Below are positions 53,566 through 61,459 of a DNA stretch of 64,000 nucleotides, piece after piece. The notes beneath the pieces were generated by a model. The model made no database searches. It was not told where the DNA came from and was given only the letters and a program-made list of their open reading frames with translations. The number at the start of each line of letters is the position of its first letter. Position 1 is the stretch's first letter. Both the position numbers and the translations under genes were made by a program. The DNA comes from Dyella flava (lineage in GTDB: Bacteria > Pseudomonadota > Gammaproteobacteria > Xanthomonadales > Rhodanobacteraceae). The stretch covers positions 248,001 to 312,000 of the forward strand of contig NZ_JADIKE010000039.1 in assembly GCF_016904955.1 (NCBI RefSeq), written 5' to 3'.

Positions 53566-54342
53566 TTATCCCGAAAGAAGTTGGCCGCCATCGACGCAGA
53601 GCGTCTGCCCGGTAATCCAGCTCGCCCAGGGCGATGCAAGGAATAGCGCGGCATGGGCAATTTCCTCTGGCTTGCCGAAACGTCCGAACGGAATCTTGGC
53701 AAGCGTGTTGTGATACAGCGCGGGTGTCTCGCGCTTGCGGCGATCCCAGATGCCGTCAGGAAATTCGATCGAGCCGGGCGCGATGGCATTGACCCGAATG
53801 CGATCCTTGGCCAGGTCGAGTGCTTGCGAGGTCGTGTATTGGCTCAGCGCCGCCTTGATCGCCGCATACGGCGCACTGCGCGTACTGGGATGAAACGCGG
53901 CAATGGAACTGGTGTGCAGGATGCTCGCCTGTGGCGAGGCTTCAAGATAAGGCAGCGCTGCACGTGAAGCGCGTACCGCAGCCAGCAGGTCGATATTGAA
54001 GCCCGCCGCCCAGCCTTCTTCGGTGTCGTCGAAGCCGTAGCCGCTGGCGTTGTTGATCAGCACGTCGATGCCGCCGAGTGATACGGCTGCATTGGCGATG
54101 TACGCATCGATGGCTGCGGCGTCGCCCAGATCACAGGATTGCCGGTGCACCGGAACGCCATGTGCCGCGATGGCCGCGGCGGTTTCATCGAGTGCGGCCT
54201 GACCGCGTGCACAGATCGATACGGCCGCGCCTGATGCGGCGAAAGCCAGCGCCATGCTGCGGCCAATGCCCTTGCTGCCACCGGCAATCACGACGCGGTA
54301 GCCGTGGAAGTCAAACGGGGAGATGCTTGAAGGTGACGTCAT
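53566..54342 (-). CDS. Short-chain dehydrogenase/reductase
   Basis: This 258-residue SDR oxidoreductase carries the Rossmann motif VVIAGGSKGIGRSMAL, the NNAS motif (DVLINNASGYGFDD), a catalytic Ser in LHTSSIAAFH and the YAAIK (YxxxK) site. The C-terminus has the common GKPEEIAHAALFLASPWASW ending. Which alcohol or ketone it acts on cannot be told. It is the first gene of a four-gene minus-strand unit with methyltransferase, pyrD and murB. Confidence 0.88.
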   Translation of the reverse strand: MTSPSSISPFDFHGYRVVIAGGSKGIGRSMALAFAASGAAVSICARGQAALDETAAAIAAHGVPVHRQSCDLGDAAAIDAYIANAAVSLGGIDVLINNASGYGFDDTEEGWAAGFNIDLLAAVRASRAALPYLEASPQASILHTSSIAAFHPSTRSAPYAAIKAALSQYTTSQALDLAKDRIRVNAIAPGSIEFPDGIWDRRKRETPALYHNTLAKIPFGRFGKPEEIAHAALFLASPWASWITGQTLCVDGGQLLSG

Positions 54343-54480
54343 GCCACAGTCCTTCTGGGAGGGATCCCCTCTACCCTCCGGAGAGAAGGTTAGGCTGAAG
54401 GGCGATCTTGCGATAAGGCGGCTTCAAACGAATGCTCTGAGGTTTTATCGCGAGCGCACCCTTCACCTCAGTCTTCTCTT

Positions 54481-54512
54481 CCACAGGGACGACCTGGCGG
54501 CCGTCCCTGTGG
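54481..54512. repeat. Palindrome just downstream of the ALDH gene
   Basis: A perfect 11-bp stem (54481-54491 with 54502-54512, 10-base loop) starts about 18 bases after the aldehyde dehydrogenase stop (minus strand). No T-tract follows. Another degenerate CCCTCT-type palindrome lies near 54366-54392. Together they fill the 187-base gap before the SDR gene. Confidence 0.55.
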
Positions 54513-54529
54513 AGAGGGAGCTGGCAGTC

Positions 54530-56065
54530 TTACAAATCGAACTTAATGCCCTGCGCCAGCGGTAGCGCGTTCGAGTAGTTGATGGTGTTGGTCTGACGGC
54601 GCATATACACCTTCCACGCATCCGAACCGGACTCGCGGCCGCCGCCCGTTTCCTTCTCACCACCGAAGGCACCGCCGATCTCTGCACCGGAGGTGCCGAT
54701 ATTGACGTTGGCAATGCCGCAGTCCGAGCCGGCCGCCGACAGGTACTGCTCGGCCGACTTCAGGTTTTGCGTGAAGATCGACGACGACAGACCCTGCGGC
54801 ACGCTGTTCTGCAACTCGATGGCTTCGTCCAGCGTCTTGAACGGCATGATGTAGAGGATCGGAGCGAAGGTCTCCGTCTGCACCACTTCATCGCTGTTCT
54901 TAAGACCGGTGACAATGGCGGGCAACACGAAATTGCCCTTGCGGTCGGTGAGGGCCGCACCGCCGGTGCGCACCGTGCCGCCGCTGGCCTTGGCCTTTTC
55001 GATCGCGGCCAGATAGGCATGCACCGCATCCTTGCTGTTGAGCGGTCCCATCAGCGTGGTGGCGAGGGTGGGATCGCCGATCTTGCCTTCGACTTGCTTG
55101 TAGGCGGCGATCAGCTTGTCCGTCACTTCACCGATGATGGACTCATGCACAAACAGGCGGCGCGTGCTGGTGCAGCGCTGGCCGGCGGTGCCGACGGCGC
55201 CGAACACGATGGCTGGAATGGCCAGCTTCAGGTCCGCGCTTTCGTCCACGATGATGGCATTGTTGCCGCCCAGTTCCAGCAGCGAACGGCCCATGCGCTT
55301 GACGACGCGCTCGCCCACGTGACGGCCCACCTTGGTCGAGCCGGTGAAGCTGATCAGCGGAATGCGATGGTCGTCGACAAATGCCTGCGACAGCTCGGTG
55401 CCGGCGTCATTGAACAGGAAGAACAGATCCGGGAAGCCGCCGGCCTTCAGCGCTTCGTTGCAGATCTTCATGGTGGCGATGGCCGAGAGCGGCGTCTTCG
55501 GCGACGGCTTCCAGATGCAGATATCGCCGCAGATGGTGGCCAGCATCGCGTTCCATGCCCACACGGCTACCGGGAAGTTGAAGGCGCTGATGATGCCGAC
55601 CAGTCCCAGCGGATGGTATTGCTCATACATGCGATGGCCGGGACGCTCCGAGTGCATGGTGTAGCCGTAGAGCATGCGGCTCTGGCCCACCGCGAAATCG
55701 GCGATGTCGATCATTTCCTGTACTTCGCCATCACCTTCCGGCTTGATCTTGCCCATCTCCAGTGCGACCAGAGAACCCAGCGCATCCTTGTGCTTGCGCA
55801 ATGCTTCGCCGCACAGGCGCACAGCTTCGCCACGCTGCGGGGCAGGGGTGGTACGCCAAACCTTGAAGGCTTCCTGGGCACGCTTGACGATGATGTCGTA
55901 ATCGGCGGCGCTGGAGGCATGCACGGTGCCGATCACCTCGCCCGTTGCCGGGTTCAACGGCTGCAGTGTGCCGGCGTTGGTGGTCTTGGACCACTCGCCC
56001 TGGCCGAGATAGGTGCCCGACTGCTCGCCAGTAAGACCGAGCGCCTTGAGGATTTCGTGGGACAT
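54530..56065 (-). CDS. ALDH7-type aldehyde dehydrogenase (aminoadipate-semialdehyde dehydrogenase-like)
   Basis: This 511-residue enzyme starts at ATG 56065 with AGGAG in front. It belongs to the ALDH7/AmaB group: [20 protein letters not shown], the cofactor region [20 protein letters not shown], the general-base Glu in [12 protein letters not shown] and the catalytic Cys in [13 protein letters not shown]. The ending [19 protein letters not shown] is typical. ALDH7 members oxidise 2-aminoadipate semialdehyde in lysine breakdown, and some protect against other aldehydes. Together with gcdH elsewhere in the window this suggests lysine degradation, though the two genes are far apart. Confidence 0.9.
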   Translation of the reverse strand: MSHEILKALGLTGEQSGTYLGQGEWSKTTNAGTLQPLNPATGEVIGTVHASSAADYDIIVKRAQEAFKVWRTTPAPQRGEAVRLCGEALRKHKDALGSLVALEMGKIKPEGDGEVQEMIDIADFAVGQSRMLYGYTMHSERPGHRMYEQYHPLGLVGIISAFNFPVAVWAWNAMLATICGDICIWKPSPKTPLSAIATMKICNEALKAGGFPDLFFLFNDAGTELSQAFVDDHRIPLISFTGSTKVGRHVGERVVKRMGRSLLELGGNNAIIVDESADLKLAIPAIVFGAVGTAGQRCTSTRRLFVHESIIGEVTDKLIAAYKQVEGKIGDPTLATTLMGPLNSKDAVHAYLAAIEKAKASGGTVRTGGAALTDRKGNFVLPAIVTGLKNSDEVVQTETFAPILYIMPFKTLDEAIELQNSVPQGLSSSIFTQNLKSAEQYLSAAGSDCGIANVNIGTSGAEIGGAFGGEKETGGGRESGSDAWKVYMRRQTNTINYSNALPLAQGIKFDL

Positions 56066-56211
56066 GCGTGCTCCTGAGCCTGACGCCAGATGGCGCCTCG
56101 AATGTGGGGAAATCCCTATTCTATCAGGCGCGCCGCCCGGGCCGGTTTCCGATGGATCGCGCTCCCCGCCGATCCATGCCAAAACCGCAGCCCATCAGGC
56201 TTTTCCAGCCA

Positions 56212-56252
56212 TGCCCTGTAGCTCAGTTGGATAGAGCATCCCCCTCTTAAGG
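56212..56252 (+). pseudogene. Truncated tRNA-Arg 5' half (attachment-site remnant)
   Basis: Bases 56218-56252 match 58043-58077 of the intact tRNA-Arg at 33 of 35 positions, covering D-arm and anticodon arm up to TAAGG, then homology stops abruptly. The acceptor strand has decayed (TGCCCTG instead of GCCCCCG). The anticodon position would read TCT rather than CCT. This is best explained as the disrupted left copy created when an element integrated into the tRNA gene. Confidence 0.75.
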
Positions 56253-56260
56253 TCGCGGTG

Positions 56261-56286
56261 TGTTTGCAAGCTATTGATTGCAAACA
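56261..56286. repeat. Short inverted repeat next to the tRNA fragment
   Basis: TGTTTGCAA (56261-56269) and TTGCAAACA (56278-56286) form a 9-bp inverted repeat with an 8-base spacer, just inside the presumed left end of the element. It could be a binding site for a recombination protein or just a hairpin. Confidence 0.4.
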
Positions 56287-56322
56287 AACATGCCGACGTA
56301 TGGTAAGCAGGAAAATGCAGCG

Positions 56323-56345
56323 AAATGCGTACTTTGTGTAGTGTG
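56323..56345 (+). repeat. Left copy of a putative integrase arm-type repeat
   Basis: AAATGCGTACTTTGTGTAG here matches AAATGCGTAGACTTTGTGTAG at 58005-58025 apart from a GA insertion. One copy lies inside each end of the tRNA-flanked segment, in the same orientation, as arm-type sites of phage-like integrases do. Confidence 0.45.
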
Positions 56346-56352
56346 TAGACCT

Positions 56353-56806
56353 CTACAGGCTGATCTTTTGGACCTCGTTCATCTCGCCTATCGGACATAG
56401 ATGGGCATACATTTTGGTGGTCTTGTAGTTGGCATGGCCGGCGAATTTCTGGATACGCCTGAGTGGCACGCCAGCCGTCGCCAGGTGCGCAGCAAGGTGT
56501 GCCGGAGCCGATGAGGGTGCCACCTATCGTGGCCCTCGTGGCGTCCACCGTGAACCAGTCCGAGATGGTGTCGGCGTGGCGACTGACGAATTTGTGCGGC
56601 AGGCTGGCCAACGCCTCGACGGCGGCGGCATTCGGCGGCACCTCTCTCCTCTTGCCCGACTTTGTGCGCAGCTTCGCGCTAATCGGCTCGATCCCAATCC
56701 TCTCCTCACCGCCATAACTGACCACCTCATTCTTGGTTGCTTTGGCGATCTCGCCATGACGCATAACGTCAAATGCCTTATATGTAATTTTATGGCCTTT
56801 TTATAA
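56353..56806 (-). pseudogene. Frameshifted, N-terminally truncated tyrosine recombinase (integrase)
   Basis: The C-terminal catalytic domain of a phage/ICE-type integrase can be read on the minus strand across different frames. MRHGEI (Arg box) and RTKSGKRREVPPNAAAVE are in one frame, HRLRHT (box II) in a second, and LATAGVPLRRIQKFAGHANY then KTTKMYAHL (GH box and nucleophilic Tyr) in a third, ending at TAG 56353-56355. At least two frameshifts are needed, one within the HRLRHT/LAAHLATAG junction near 56500. The N-terminal domain is missing, cut off at the acyltransferase gene. It is therefore non-functional as read. Confidence 0.8.
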
Positions 56807-56808
56807 AA

Positions 56809-57936
56809 TCACGCCGATGCTTTGGTAGTGGCTTCGATTGCGATAGGGGCGGCCTTCCTTGGGGTAAGAAGACGCTTCCCGGGTAGCTCTATATAGCGAT
56901 AGGTGATGGTGGCTACGCCGATAACGACCAGGAATACCGACATCAGAACAAGTGGGCTGGCTGGGTCGATGGATAGCTTGAAGCGATCCAGCAGCACCAT
57001 TCCAGAGAGAAGTATCGGAAAGTGAACGAGGTAGATCGAATAGGAGCGTTCGCCAAGAAAGATCATGGGCCTGATGGACAGATACTTAGCGGCCCATGAA
57101 CTTCTAAGCGCCAGTACGATCAGGCAAGGGAATCCGATAAACATCACTAGAATGTCACTGTTATGCCCGTTCATCGTCCGCGTATAAAGCCGCCACGATA
57201 GGACCAAGCATAGTGCTACAAACAAACCATTGGCTATAGCGGGATATTTGTCGATACGACTCTCTAGATGCTTGGCATAAGCCCTATATGTCAAGGTGCC
57301 GATGAAGAACCCGATGCATGTGCGGGCGACTGGCCCCGGCACAAAACCGAAAACTACGCCTAGGCTAAAAATCCCCTGGTGATTCAACGGAACGATGAAG
57401 AGTATCGCCAGCATCAATGCTGCGAAGATGGCAATCCTTCGCCGCAATGTGATCACCAGCATGAAGGCGATGTTTACAAGAAATTCCGTGGAAACTGACC
57501 ATGACGGATGGTTGAATGACGCGCCTCCTTGACGAAAGCCTGCTGTTTGCATAAGCACCAAATTCAATATGAAGTTGTATGCATTGTTGTTCTGAAGGAT
57601 TTTATTCAGAATGATGTTGTCAGCTGGTGCTAGCCATTGGATTGCCACGACGGCTAATAGCATTACGAAGTGAAGCGGGTAGAGCCTGGCGATACGTTGC
57701 CGCAGATTGCTTATGACGTCATATCGGCGATCATCATTCCAGTAAGCGCGAGCTAGCACGAATCCCGATAGTACGAAAAAGAAGTCGACCATCACGCCGC
57801 CATTGCGATAGAACGGCTCGAGCACGATCTTCATCGGCTCGGCAAAGAAGTAACCCCGAAAGTGCCAGCAGATCACGCCCAGCGCTGCGATGGCGCGCAT
57901 GCTATCCAATGTCGGTAATCTTGCTTTCCGATCCAT
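56809..57936 (-). CDS. Acyltransferase family 3 (OafA/YrhL-like) membrane protein
   Basis: This 375-residue protein has about ten membrane segments and the family-3 signs: RLPTLDSMRAIAALGVICWH with the conserved catalytic His, then FYRNGGVMVDFFFVLSGFVL and RIARLYPLHFVML. Such enzymes transfer acetyl or other acyl groups to sugars of O-antigen, capsule or glycans. ATG 57936 has AGGGG in front. The region is visibly richer in A and T than its surroundings and sits between the integrase remnant and tRNA-Arg, so it is very likely horizontally acquired cargo. It looks intact. Confidence 0.88.
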   Translation of the reverse strand: MDRKARLPTLDSMRAIAALGVICWHFRGYFFAEPMKIVLEPFYRNGGVMVDFFFVLSGFVLARAYWNDDRRYDVISNLRQRIARLYPLHFVMLLAVVAIQWLAPADNIILNKILQNNNAYNFILNLVLMQTAGFRQGGASFNHPSWSVSTEFLVNIAFMLVITLRRRIAIFAALMLAILFIVPLNHQGIFSLGVVFGFVPGPVARTCIGFFIGTLTYRAYAKHLESRIDKYPAIANGLFVALCLVLSWRLYTRTMNGHNSDILVMFIGFPCLIVLALRSSWAAKYLSIRPMIFLGERSYSIYLVHFPILLSGMVLLDRFKLSIDPASPLVLMSVFLVVIGVATITYRYIELPGKRLLTPRKAAPIAIEATTKASA

Positions 57937-57993
57937 GCCTGTCCCCTGTTTTGCGCATGGTAAATCATCCCCGCCTAGCTATACTTAGGCGTC

Positions 57994-58029
57994 CACAAAG
58001 TCCAAAATGCGTAGACTTTGTGTAGAGTG
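57994..58029. repeat. Right arm-type repeat and 9-bp inverted repeat next to tRNA-Arg
   Basis: CACAAAGTC (57994-58002) and GACTTTGTG (58014-58022) form a perfect inverted repeat with an 11-base spacer. The same stretch carries the right copy of the repeat at 56323-56345. It lies directly before tRNA-Arg and may be an integrase or excisionase binding region as well as part of the tRNA promoter. Confidence 0.45.
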
Positions 58030-58036
58030 GCCTCGC

Positions 58037-58113
58037 GCCCCCGTAGCTCAGTTGGATAGAGCGTCCCCCTCCTAAGGGGAAGGTCGTACGTTCGAATCGT
58101 ATCGGGGGCACCA
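58037..58113 (+). tRNA. tRNA-Arg (anticodon CCU)
   Basis: This 77-base cloverleaf has acceptor GCCCCCG paired with CGGGGGC, a D-arm starting GCTCAGTTGGATAGAGC, an anticodon loop CTCCTAA (anticodon CCU), a T-arm with GTTCGAATC, and an encoded CCA. It reads AGG codons. Its 5' half is duplicated in decayed form at 56212-56252, marking it as the integration site of an element. Confidence 0.95.
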
Positions 58114-58117
58114 TTTT

Positions 58118-58136
58118 CCGCTTTAGCGGTTTTTTT
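58118..58136 (+). terminator. Intrinsic terminator after tRNA-Arg
   Basis: A short stem CCGC/GCGG with loop TTTA is followed by seven T residues, 5 bases after the tRNA 3' end. Confidence 0.7.
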
Positions 58137-58618
58137 ATTGGATGATGTCCGCCTAGCCGTTTGCAGGCTTCCTTTGCGGCTTTCTCTCGTCCGACTTGGC
58201 CTTTGGTCATCGCTTGCGTACAGCCATAAAGGTGACTTCGTAACTTCTGCAAGGCAGGGAATGCTTTTGCGCGCTGAGATGCAGTGCACAAATTGTCGTC
58301 ACGCACCTTATTGGACCTAAAAACGTCAGCCATGCGTAAGATGCGCGCGGTTTTTAGCGTGCTAACGCGACGAAGTTATGCGCCAGCTGAACCGTCCCGG
58401 TTTTTGTTAGGGTGGTTGTCAACGCGGGCCATGGCTGCTCGTTCATGGCCACTGTGCGGGGGGTGAGGGGCACACGATGGGACGCTAGATGAGACACCAT
58501 CGGTACCGCTATACAAAAATTGATGACCCCACCCGGCGCATGCATGCCGCTTTCTTCAGCAATGGCGAGGCGGCAGATTCCAAAAGTAACGTCCGCTAAC
58601 ACATTCAAGGAATTTGCT
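58137..58618. other. Intergenic stretch after tRNA-Arg, no convincing gene
   Basis: About 480 bases. A minus-strand frame starting at ATG 58333 (MADVFRSNKVRDDNLCTASQ) gives a basic peptide but continues through the tRNA as antisense, and no family is recognised. It could be a remnant of the integrated element. The promoter of the secreted-protein gene must lie near the right end. Confidence 0.4.
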
Positions 58619-58963
58619 ATGAATGCAAAGTCGAAGCTTTCCATCATCAGCTTGGTAATCGGTGCAGCGATTGCCGCCGGTCCGGTTATGGCCCAGTCGC
58701 AGACCGACGTCCCGGGTCATCCGCGCATCAATGAAGTCAACAACCGCCTGAACAATCAGCAGAACCGCATCAACAACGGCTTGAAGAACGGCACCATGAC
58801 GACCAAGCAAGCCGATCGTGATGAAACGCGCGATGCCAATATTGCTCGCCGTGAAAGCGTGGACGAGGCCAAGAACGGTGGTCACCTGACCAAGCAGGAA
58901 CAAAACAACCTCAATCGTTCCGAGAACCACAACAGCCGCGCCATTTACAAGCAGAAGCACTGA
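58619..58963 (+). CDS. Small secreted protein of unknown function
   Basis: This 114-residue protein starts at ATG 58619 with AAGGA upstream. It has a signal peptide (LSIISLVIGAAIAAGPVMAQ, cleavage after VMA or AQS). The mature part is highly charged and Asn/Gln-rich, with heptad-like helices (NNRLNNQQNRINNGLKNGTM, NRSENHNSRAIYKQKH). Similar small exported proteins with QNRI..G and LT..E motifs are common in xanthomonads and relatives but have no known role. A strong terminator follows, so it is a single-gene transcript. Confidence 0.75.
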   Translation: MNAKSKLSIISLVIGAAIAAGPVMAQSQTDVPGHPRINEVNNRLNNQQNRINNGLKNGTMTTKQADRDETRDANIARRESVDEAKNGGHLTKQEQNNLNRSENHNSRAIYKQKH

Positions 58964-58992
58964 CCCCGGCCGAAATGGTCATGTGAGCCTCG

Positions 58993-59022
58993 AGCCTCCC
59001 GTGTTCGCACGGGAGGCTTTTT
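58993..59022 (+). terminator. Intrinsic terminator after the secreted-protein gene
   Basis: A perfect 11-bp stem (58993-59003 with 59008-59018, stable TTCG loop) is followed by TTTT. Confidence 0.93.
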
Positions 59023-59130
59023 GTGCGATGTCGTGCCGGCTTTCGGTAAGTCGGGACGATGTCACGCTTGCTTGAACAAGCCAACTGCGAGCAGCCGGAC
59101 GATGGCGCCCATCGTTATCCGCCCCGAAAA

Positions 59131-60294
59131 TCAGCCGGGGTTTGCATCATCGACACACAACATGTTTCGTCCGGCGACCTTCGCCTGATAAAGCGCCCGG
59201 TCAGCGCGCATCGTCAGCTGACTCATGGTCTCGCCCGGCAGCCTGATCGCGAGGCCCCCGCTGAGGCTGTAAGTGCAAGTGCCGTTATCGGTCACGACAG
59301 CATGCCGCATTGCCGCGTTTCGTAGCCGCTCAGCCAGGGATCGCGCGTGGTCAAGCGCGATGTCGGGCATCAAAATCACAAACTCCTCGCCCCCCATGCG
59401 CCCCAGCGCATCGCCCGCACGCAGCGTTGAACGCACCAATTCAACGAACTCGCGTAACACCTTGTCGCCGCCGCCATGTCCAAAGGTGTCGTTGATGGAT
59501 TTGAAATGATCCAGATCGACGATCAAGCATGCCAGGGACGAACGGCTTCGATCGGCTGCCGTCAAAAGCGCCCGTGCTACCGATGCGAAACCTTCACGTG
59601 AGAGAGCTCCGGTAAGAAAATCCCGGTTCACCGCGTCGCGTGCGTTGAACAGCAGCGCATCGTGTACCATCATCATTCCGCACATCAGCAATACCGGCAT
59701 GATGGCGGCACCCACGCACAACAGCACAACATTCACCGTCGCGTCGAAGGTCAGCGCATCCGACACGTGGGATAGCGTCGTGAAGTAGATGCCTCTGGCC
59801 GCTTGGCAGGTGGCAAACATCACCGTCACGCCTATCGTCGCGACATAGGGATAACGTGCGCGTCCCATGTTCCGATTGCGTGCTACGAGGATGGCGATGG
59901 CAATACATATCGCCGCGGTAAATCCTGTTGATACCACCACACGCATGGGAATGCTGTCCACGACATATCGCCAGTACGCCAAGGCCGGCACCGTCATCGC
60001 CGCGCAAAACAACAATAAAGGCCAGCGTGCCGGGCGGTGAAGAAAACGCGCAAAACCGGCGTACAGCGTCACGCCCGCCAGCGCTACCAGCGCATTGGCA
60101 ATCACGATCGATATGAAGTCGGAAATGTGGCCGCGCAACAGCAACAGCGGCAATGCAACGATGAGCACCACATTGGCGATTAGCCATTCCCATACACCCG
60201 GCATGCCCGAGCGCAACAATGAGCCGAGCAAAGGCAGCATCAGCAGGCCCAAAAGCCAGGTCGTGGCGAGTGCTACTGATACGGCGGACGTCAT
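59131..60294 (-). CDS. Membrane diguanylate cyclase (GGDEF)
   Basis: This 387-residue protein has about six to seven membrane segments in its first 215 residues and a C-terminal GGDEF domain. The active motif is RMGGEEF, with an RxxD inhibitory site (RAGD) five residues before it. DLDHFKSINDTFGHGGGDKV is the typical metal and GTP region. It should make cyclic di-GMP. The membrane part differs from that of the cyclase at 36990-38744, so they probably answer to different signals. The ribosome site is weak. It stands close to the type IV pilus genes, a common c-di-GMP-controlled target, but co-regulation is only inferred. Confidence 0.9.
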   Translation of the reverse strand: MTSAVSVALATTWLLGLLMLPLLGSLLRSGMPGVWEWLIANVVLIVALPLLLLRGHISDFISIVIANALVALAGVTLYAGFARFLHRPARWPLLLFCAAMTVPALAYWRYVVDSIPMRVVVSTGFTAAICIAIAILVARNRNMGRARYPYVATIGVTVMFATCQAARGIYFTTLSHVSDALTFDATVNVVLLCVGAAIMPVLLMCGMMMVHDALLFNARDAVNRDFLTGALSREGFASVARALLTAADRSRSSLACLIVDLDHFKSINDTFGHGGGDKVLREFVELVRSTLRAGDALGRMGGEEFVILMPDIALDHARSLAERLRNAAMRHAVVTDNGTCTYSLSGGLAIRLPGETMSQLTMRADRALYQAKVAGRNMLCVDDANPG

Positions 60295-60582
60295 AGGGAA
60301 CGGGCGTTAAGGTGCAGGGCAATCTATGCCGCAATATTTAATGGCAGTCCTTGTCCAAAACTTGAAACCCGGGGCGATTCCACCCCGCAGGCTCGCATTG
60401 CTACTCCAACGCTTCACGTTCGACCCCTGCTCATGCGGCTATAACGAGTCACGCTCCTGGAACCAGGCGACGTGCGAGGGTAACGGCAACAAGCGCGGCA
60501 GACCAACCCAATGGAGGCCACCGCCGTCGAAGTACTTGTGCCTTGAAGGTGAATGGGATTGAACGCCGTCGGGCGGTGGGTA
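60295..60582. other. Intergenic stretch without a convincing gene
   Basis: About 290 bases upstream of the second cyclase. A 78-codon plus-strand frame at 60326 shows no family features. The cyclase promoter should lie here but no strong hexamers were found. Confidence 0.4.
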
Positions 60583-60609
60583 CAAAAAACCCGCCAGATG
60601 GCGGGTTTT
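60583..60609 (-). terminator. Intrinsic terminator of tRNA-Thr
   Basis: A perfect 10-bp stem (60586-60595 with 60600-60609, loop AGAT) is followed on the minus strand by a run of six T residues, about 40 bases past the tRNA 3' end. Confidence 0.88.
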
Positions 60610-60648
60610 AGATTGTCGAACGCCGTTGGACTGGGTTGGACGGATATC

Positions 60649-60724
60649 TGGTGCCGGAAATAGGAATCGAACCTACGACCTACGCATTACGAATGCGCCG
60701 CTCTACCAACTGAGCTATTCCGGC
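60649..60724 (-). tRNA. tRNA-Thr (anticodon CGU)
   Basis: This 76-base cloverleaf on the minus strand has acceptor GCCGGAA/TTCCGGC, D-arm GCTCAGTTGGTAGAGC, anticodon loop TTCGTAA (CGU), T-arm GGTTCGATTCC and encoded CCA. It reads ACG codons. Confidence 0.95.
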
Positions 60725-60734
60725 TGAGCCGTCT

Positions 60735-60763
60735 AGTTTACGGGGCCGTCCCATTGGCTGCAA
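60735..60763 (-). promoter_or_regulatory. Sigma-70 promoter of tRNA-Thr
   Basis: On the minus strand TTGCAG (60763-60758) and TAAACT (60740-60735) are 17 bases apart. The start point would be a few bases before the mature tRNA 5' end at 60724. Confidence 0.7.
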
Positions 60764-60922
60764 GCCGTCGGGGCAGGGAAGAGGTGTCATCGGAATAGGC
60801 TGATAGGTTGCGGGCCTATTCCTGAGTGCATTTCGGCTCATTGCCCGTACTTCACTAGGCGGCAATGGCTGACTGGCGTGACCCCTGCCGCAGGGTGACA
60901 GTGTCCGCAGGGATAACAAGGG

Positions 60923-61459
60923 ATGTCGTCCATGCTGAATCTATCGTCCCAGAGGGGCGTGACCTTGGTCGAAGTGCTGGTTGCGGTGCTGATCTTCAGT
61001 ATCGGGCTGACCGGTGCGGCAGGCTTGCTGGTGATGTCGGCGCGTTCCAGCCACGGTGCTTACCTGCGTACCCAAGTGACCTTTCTTGCACAGAGCATGG
61101 CCGATCGCATGCAGGCCAATCCCATCGGTGTATGGATGGGGGATTACAACGGGAGCTATCCGAATCCCGTCAGCCAGGATTGTGCAGCAGGGTGCACACC
61201 TCGACAGCTGGCTGTGCATGACAAGGGGATCTGGAGCCGCCAGCTCACCACGTTCCTGCCCGCAGGCGTGCAAGCGAATATTTTGTGCGACAACACCGGA
61301 CTGTCCTATGTCCCGGGGCCAGATGAACGAGTGCTACGCCCGCCCTACGGGGGCACGTGCAAGATGCAAGTCAGCTGGACCGGACAGGGCATCGGCGCGG
61401 TCGGTTCGGATAAAAATGATCACGCGCAGGAAACATTGGCCTGGGAGTTCCAGCCATGA
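60923..61459 (+). CDS. pilV: Type IV pilus minor pilin PilV-like
   Basis: This 178-residue pseudopilin starts at ATG 60923 with AGGGA upstream. The prepilin leader ends with the peptidase site QRG followed by VTLVEVLVAVLIFSIG, with Glu at position 5 of the mature protein. PilV joins the minor pilin complex that primes pilus assembly and can carry PilY1. Several Cys residues suggest disulphides. The stop overlaps pilW by ATGA. A fimT-like gene, often first in such operons, is not found upstream; tRNA-Thr lies there. Confidence 0.88.
   Translation: MSSMLNLSSQRGVTLVEVLVAVLIFSIGLTGAAGLLVMSARSSHGAYLRTQVTFLAQSMADRMQANPIGVWMGDYNGSYPNPVSQDCAAGCTPRQLAVHDKGIWSRQLTTFLPAGVQANILCDNTGLSYVPGPDERVLRPPYGGTCKMQVSWTGQGIGAVGSDKNDHAQETLAWEFQP

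Noticed and set aside
58137-58333. Basic peptide frame on the minus strand beginning MADVFRSNKVRDD
   Set aside because: It continues as antisense through tRNA-Arg (giving the familiar spurious RFERTTFPLGG translation) and matches no family known to me. It could be an element remnant but is unsupported.
60326-60562. 78-codon frame upstream of tRNA-Thr
   Set aside because: There is no ribosome site or recognisable domain, and the amino-acid composition is irregular.
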